Source of the DNA: Clostridiales bacterium | GTDB lineage: Bacteria > Bacillota > Clostridia > Christensenellales > JAISNN01 | Reading direction: 5' to 3' | NCBI GenBank assembly: GCA_031273965.1 | Contig: JAISQX010000017.1 | Location: 1-5,968 of the forward strand | DNA length: 5,968 nt | Shown: piece after piece, positions 4,672 to 5,968 of the stretch | Position numbering within the stretch: the stretch's first letter is position 1 | Layout: each line of letters begins with the position of its first letter | Notes under the pieces: model-generated | The model's database searches: none | Seen by the model: the letters and a program-made list of their open reading frames with translations, nothing else | What the model was told of the DNA's origin: nothing | Program-made: the position numbers and the translations under genes

Positions 4672-4824
4672 ATGATAGGCAAAATATTAGTACGTGCGCC
4701 GACGGCGTTAAAAGCGATTGTTGTTAACGAGTCAAAAAAAATGGGCATAAGCCTAAACGCGCTCATACTGTCGATATTGTGGGCGTGGGCAAAAAAACAC
4801 GAGACCGAAAGCGAAAAGAAATAA
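4672..4824 (+). CDS. Third small ribbon-helix-helix protein
   Basis: This 50-aa protein has KILVRAPTAL as the putative beta strand, KAIVVNESKKMG as helix A and SLNALILSILWAWAKKH as helix B, which fits the Arc/MetJ pattern, then a charged tail. Helix B is unusually hydrophobic, with two Trp, so tight dimer packing or a weak membrane affinity are both possible; I prefer RHH. The AAGGAGG site 6 bases before ATG is close to ideal. It is the first gene after P3 and probably autoregulates the operon or antagonises the leftward RHH protein; both are inferences. Confidence 0.75.
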   Translation: MIGKILVRAPTALKAIVVNESKKMGISLNALILSILWAWAKKHETESEKK

Positions 4825-4839
4825 AAGGAGGCAAACAAA

Positions 4840-5025
4840 ATGGCAAAAATGTATAAACTGGAGAAAGCACGATTGAACACGTGCGCTCTTGAGCAAGACG
4901 ACATAATTGACACAAAGGAAAGTATGAAATACGAAGTATTTGAAATATCTTTTACGTCAAACGAAGACGGCGAAACAATATCATCAGGCGTGACAATCGG
5001 AAGCGGCATTATCAAGAACAACTAA
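4840..5025 (+). CDS. Small acidic protein of unknown function
   Basis: A 61-aa protein that I do not recognise. AAGGAGG stands 10 bases before the ATG, 15 bases after the stop of the RHH gene. A Lys-rich start (MAKMYKLEKARL) is followed by an acidic middle (EQDDIIDTKE), then a segment likely to form strands (YEVFEISFTS) and a Gly/Ser-rich end (SSGVTIGSGII). No signal peptide, membrane helix or HTH is seen. The SD of the next gene overlaps its stop codon, so the two are probably translated as a pair. Confidence 0.7.
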   Translation: MAKMYKLEKARLNTCALEQDDIIDTKESMKYEVFEISFTSNEDGETISSGVTIGSGIIKNN

Positions 5026-5037
5026 GGAGCTAACAAA

Positions 5038-5466
5038 ATGGAAAAGAAAGAGTTTGAAGCGGGATACGGGAAAGTGGTGCTTAAAGAGGTTTACAACGAA
5101 GTTGAAAAGTTATACATGAATAGTTCGAAAAACAAAGACGACTTTTGCATGGAAGCGAAGCGCGAGAAAATCGCAGAAAAAATTCTTGAAAATCTTTACC
5201 TTGAGCAACAGGAAAAATTGCGGGAAATCGCCAGGCTTGCGGTACTTAGATATGCAATAGCAAAATCAGAGCAAAAAATCGAAAACGCTGTATTAGTTGC
5301 TTATGTGTATGAGATGGAAACAGCAGACAAGGAGCTCTATGAGCTAATAAGCAACTTAAAGCGCGAGCAATACGTTGACATTGTAGAAATGTGCGGTGGT
5401 TTTTTTTGGCGCGAAAACCTTGTGCAATATCTTGAAATGAAAATTAGTAATATTGAAAGGAGCTAA
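5038..5466 (+). CDS. Helical protein of unknown function
   Basis: This 142-aa protein is not one I recognise. It is almost wholly alpha-helical by composition: long amphipathic stretches such as KREKIAEKILENLYLEQQEKLREIARL, rich in Glu and Lys, with one Gly-Gly-Phe-Phe-Trp turn near residue 120. There is no membrane helix. The leader AAGGAGCTAAC precedes the start and the same leader follows it, with the last one overlapping its TAA stop. A coiled-coil or accessory DNA-metabolism role would be a guess. Confidence 0.75.
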   Translation: MEKKEFEAGYGKVVLKEVYNEVEKLYMNSSKNKDDFCMEAKREKIAEKILENLYLEQQEKLREIARLAVLRYAIAKSEQKIENAVLVAYVYEMETADKELYELISNLKREQYVDIVEMCGGFFWRENLVQYLEMKISNIERS

Positions 5467-5469
5467 CAA

Positions 5470-5631
5470 ATGTACAAAGTAAGTTTTACGCTGTACGGCG
5501 TTCAATCGATATACATCGAAGAATACATCGACATTAGCGATGCAATGAGAGCGCGTGACCAAATGCTTGAGCATGGGCTTAAAAATGTACGCGTGACGTG
5601 GAGCGGCAAGGGCAATTTAAGGAGGGCGTAA
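5470..5631 (+). CDS. 53-aa protein of unknown function
   Basis: The start at 5470 has AAGGAG 8 bases upstream, and the gene begins 3 bases after the previous stop. The protein begins MYKVSFTLYGVQSIYIEEYI (strand-rich), passes through a helix (SDAMRARDQMLEHG) and ends in another strand (NVRVTWSG), a beta-beta-alpha-beta pattern seen in many tiny phage proteins. I cannot assign a function. The ribosome site of the next gene, AAGGAGGG, lies inside its last codons, which suggests coupled translation. Confidence 0.72.
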   Translation: MYKVSFTLYGVQSIYIEEYIDISDAMRARDQMLEHGLKNVRVTWSGKGNLRRA

Positions 5632-5634
5632 GGT

Positions 5635-5871
5635 ATGAACGAATTTGATAGAAAACACGCGGAACATGAAGCGAGGCAGATATATGAGGCGGCGGCGGAA
5701 GCGAAACAAGAGGCAATATACATTTGCGATATGTGCGGCGAGAGTATATTCGCAGGCGATACGTATTACAAAATTTGCGGCAATCGCTATTGCTATAAGT
5801 GCATTTACAAATGCGCAGATATAGCGACTAATAAGAAAAAAAAATTAAAAAAGAGGAGATACACATTATGA
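5635..5871 (+). CDS. Small zinc-finger-like Cys-rich protein
   Basis: This is a 78-aa protein. An Ala/Glu-rich helix (residues 1-28) leads to a probable zinc-binding knuckle pair: Cys31-x2-Cys34 (CDMCGE) and Cys53-x2-Cys56 (CYKC), with extra Cys48 and Cys60. The form CDMCGESIFAGDTYYKICG resembles small treble-clef/zinc-ribbon proteins found widely in Clostridia elements, whose function is unknown. A lysine-rich tail ends the protein and could bind nucleic acid. It starts 3 bases after the previous stop, and its TGA overlaps the next ATG (ATGA). The tail codons contain a run of nine A and then A AAA AAG, a possible slippery site. Confidence 0.8.
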   Translation: MNEFDRKHAEHEARQIYEAAAEAKQEAIYICDMCGESIFAGDTYYKICGNRYCYKCIYKCADIATNKKKKLKKRRYTL

Positions 5872-5968
5872 CAATCAATTTAACAATCGATCTAGAACAA
5901 AAGGATGCCCGCGTCGAGCTTGCGAAGTACGGCGCGCTGTTAACCCAGTTCGCGGCGGCTATGGTCGG
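5868..5968 (+). CDS. Start of a further gene, cut by the window end
   Basis: Only the first 33 residues are present: MTINLTIDLEQKDARVELAK and a helix-like ALLTQFAAAMV. AAGAGGAG lies 9 bases before the ATG, and the start overlaps the preceding stop, so it belongs to the same operon and is probably coupled to it. Too little is visible to name a family. The GC-rich codons differ from the AT-rich genes before it. Confidence 0.65.
   Translation, partial: MTINLTIDLEQKDARVELAKYGALLTQFAAAMV

Larger units (their letters stand above)
1219..5968. mobile_element. Integrated prophage or ICE/IME, integrase end (continues past the window)
   Basis: From the 3' end of tRNA-Val onward the content is integrase, S24-type repressor, Cro-like regulator and many tiny genes with strong ribosome binding sites, which is the typical early/immunity end of a temperate phage or conjugative element. 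No capsid, terminase, relaxase or conjugation gene is visible, so the class cannot be decided. The boundary is inferred from the tRNA and integrase; the terminator just inside it may be host sequence or carried by the element. Confidence 0.85.

Noticed and set aside
4232..4824. Toxin-antitoxin pair built on the RHH proteins
   Set aside because: No RelE/MazF/PIN-like partner is adjacent. The neighbours are other RHH or HTH proteins, which fits a regulatory set better.
4623..5021. Leftward 132-codon frame opposite the P3 operon
   Set aside because: Low-complexity hydrophobic protein with no ribosome site, lying opposite two genes that have strong ones.

Overview
The window spans a junction between a bacterial chromosome and the integrase end of an integrated mobile element (prophage or ICE/IME). 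The host is probably a Clostridia-type Firmicute, to judge from the Gram-positive-style promoters, the strong AAGGAGG ribosome binding sites and the tRNA sequences. I cannot name a genus.

Host side (1-1218). The 3' part of a surface-protein gene (1-558) encodes a bacterial Ig-like module, one membrane helix and a cytoplasmic tail. A probable terminator follows. A promoter with a perfect -35 (787-815) then drives a four-gene tRNA cluster: initiator fMet(CAT), elongator Met(CAT), Glu(TTC) and Val(TAC), all with encoded CCA. A strong intrinsic terminator (1223-1254) ends it. The 3' end of tRNA-Val is the probable attachment site, because the integrase gene lies just beyond it. The other att site is outside the window.

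Element side (1219-5968). Leftward genes are a tyrosine recombinase (1279-2475) and, 6 nt upstream of it in the same orientation, an SOS-cleavable CI/LexA-like repressor (start reassigned to 3153). Rightward from the repressor lie two almost identical promoter-operator modules (3182-3213 and 3904-3935). In each, a 17-bp imperfect palindrome exactly fills the spacer between TTGACA and TATAAT. A third palindrome sits at 3882-3898. The first promoter serves a 67-aa unknown gene and also points antisense through a leftward gene for a predicted membrane-anchored winged-helix protein (3408-3815), ending at a terminator (3829-3857). The second serves a Cro-like small HTH protein (4031-4219) and a 48-aa ribbon-helix-helix (RHH) protein (4232-4378), whose 3' end overlaps a leftward RHH gene (4344-4529).

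That leftward RHH gene is divergent from a third rightward promoter (4601-4629). This promoter has TGCAAG repeats one helical turn apart, which suit an RHH operator. It reads into an operon of small genes: a third RHH protein (4672-4824), three unknown proteins, a Cys-rich zinc-finger-like protein (5635-5871) and a truncated gene that runs off the window (5868 onward).

Proposed logic (inference). The S24 repressor holds the first two promoters off. SOS cleavage opens them. Transcription from them then runs antisense through the leftward genes, and may lower the RHH repressor and so release the third promoter. The repeated pattern of rightward promoter, small gene, tail-overlapping leftward gene and next rightward promoter is the most notable organisation here.
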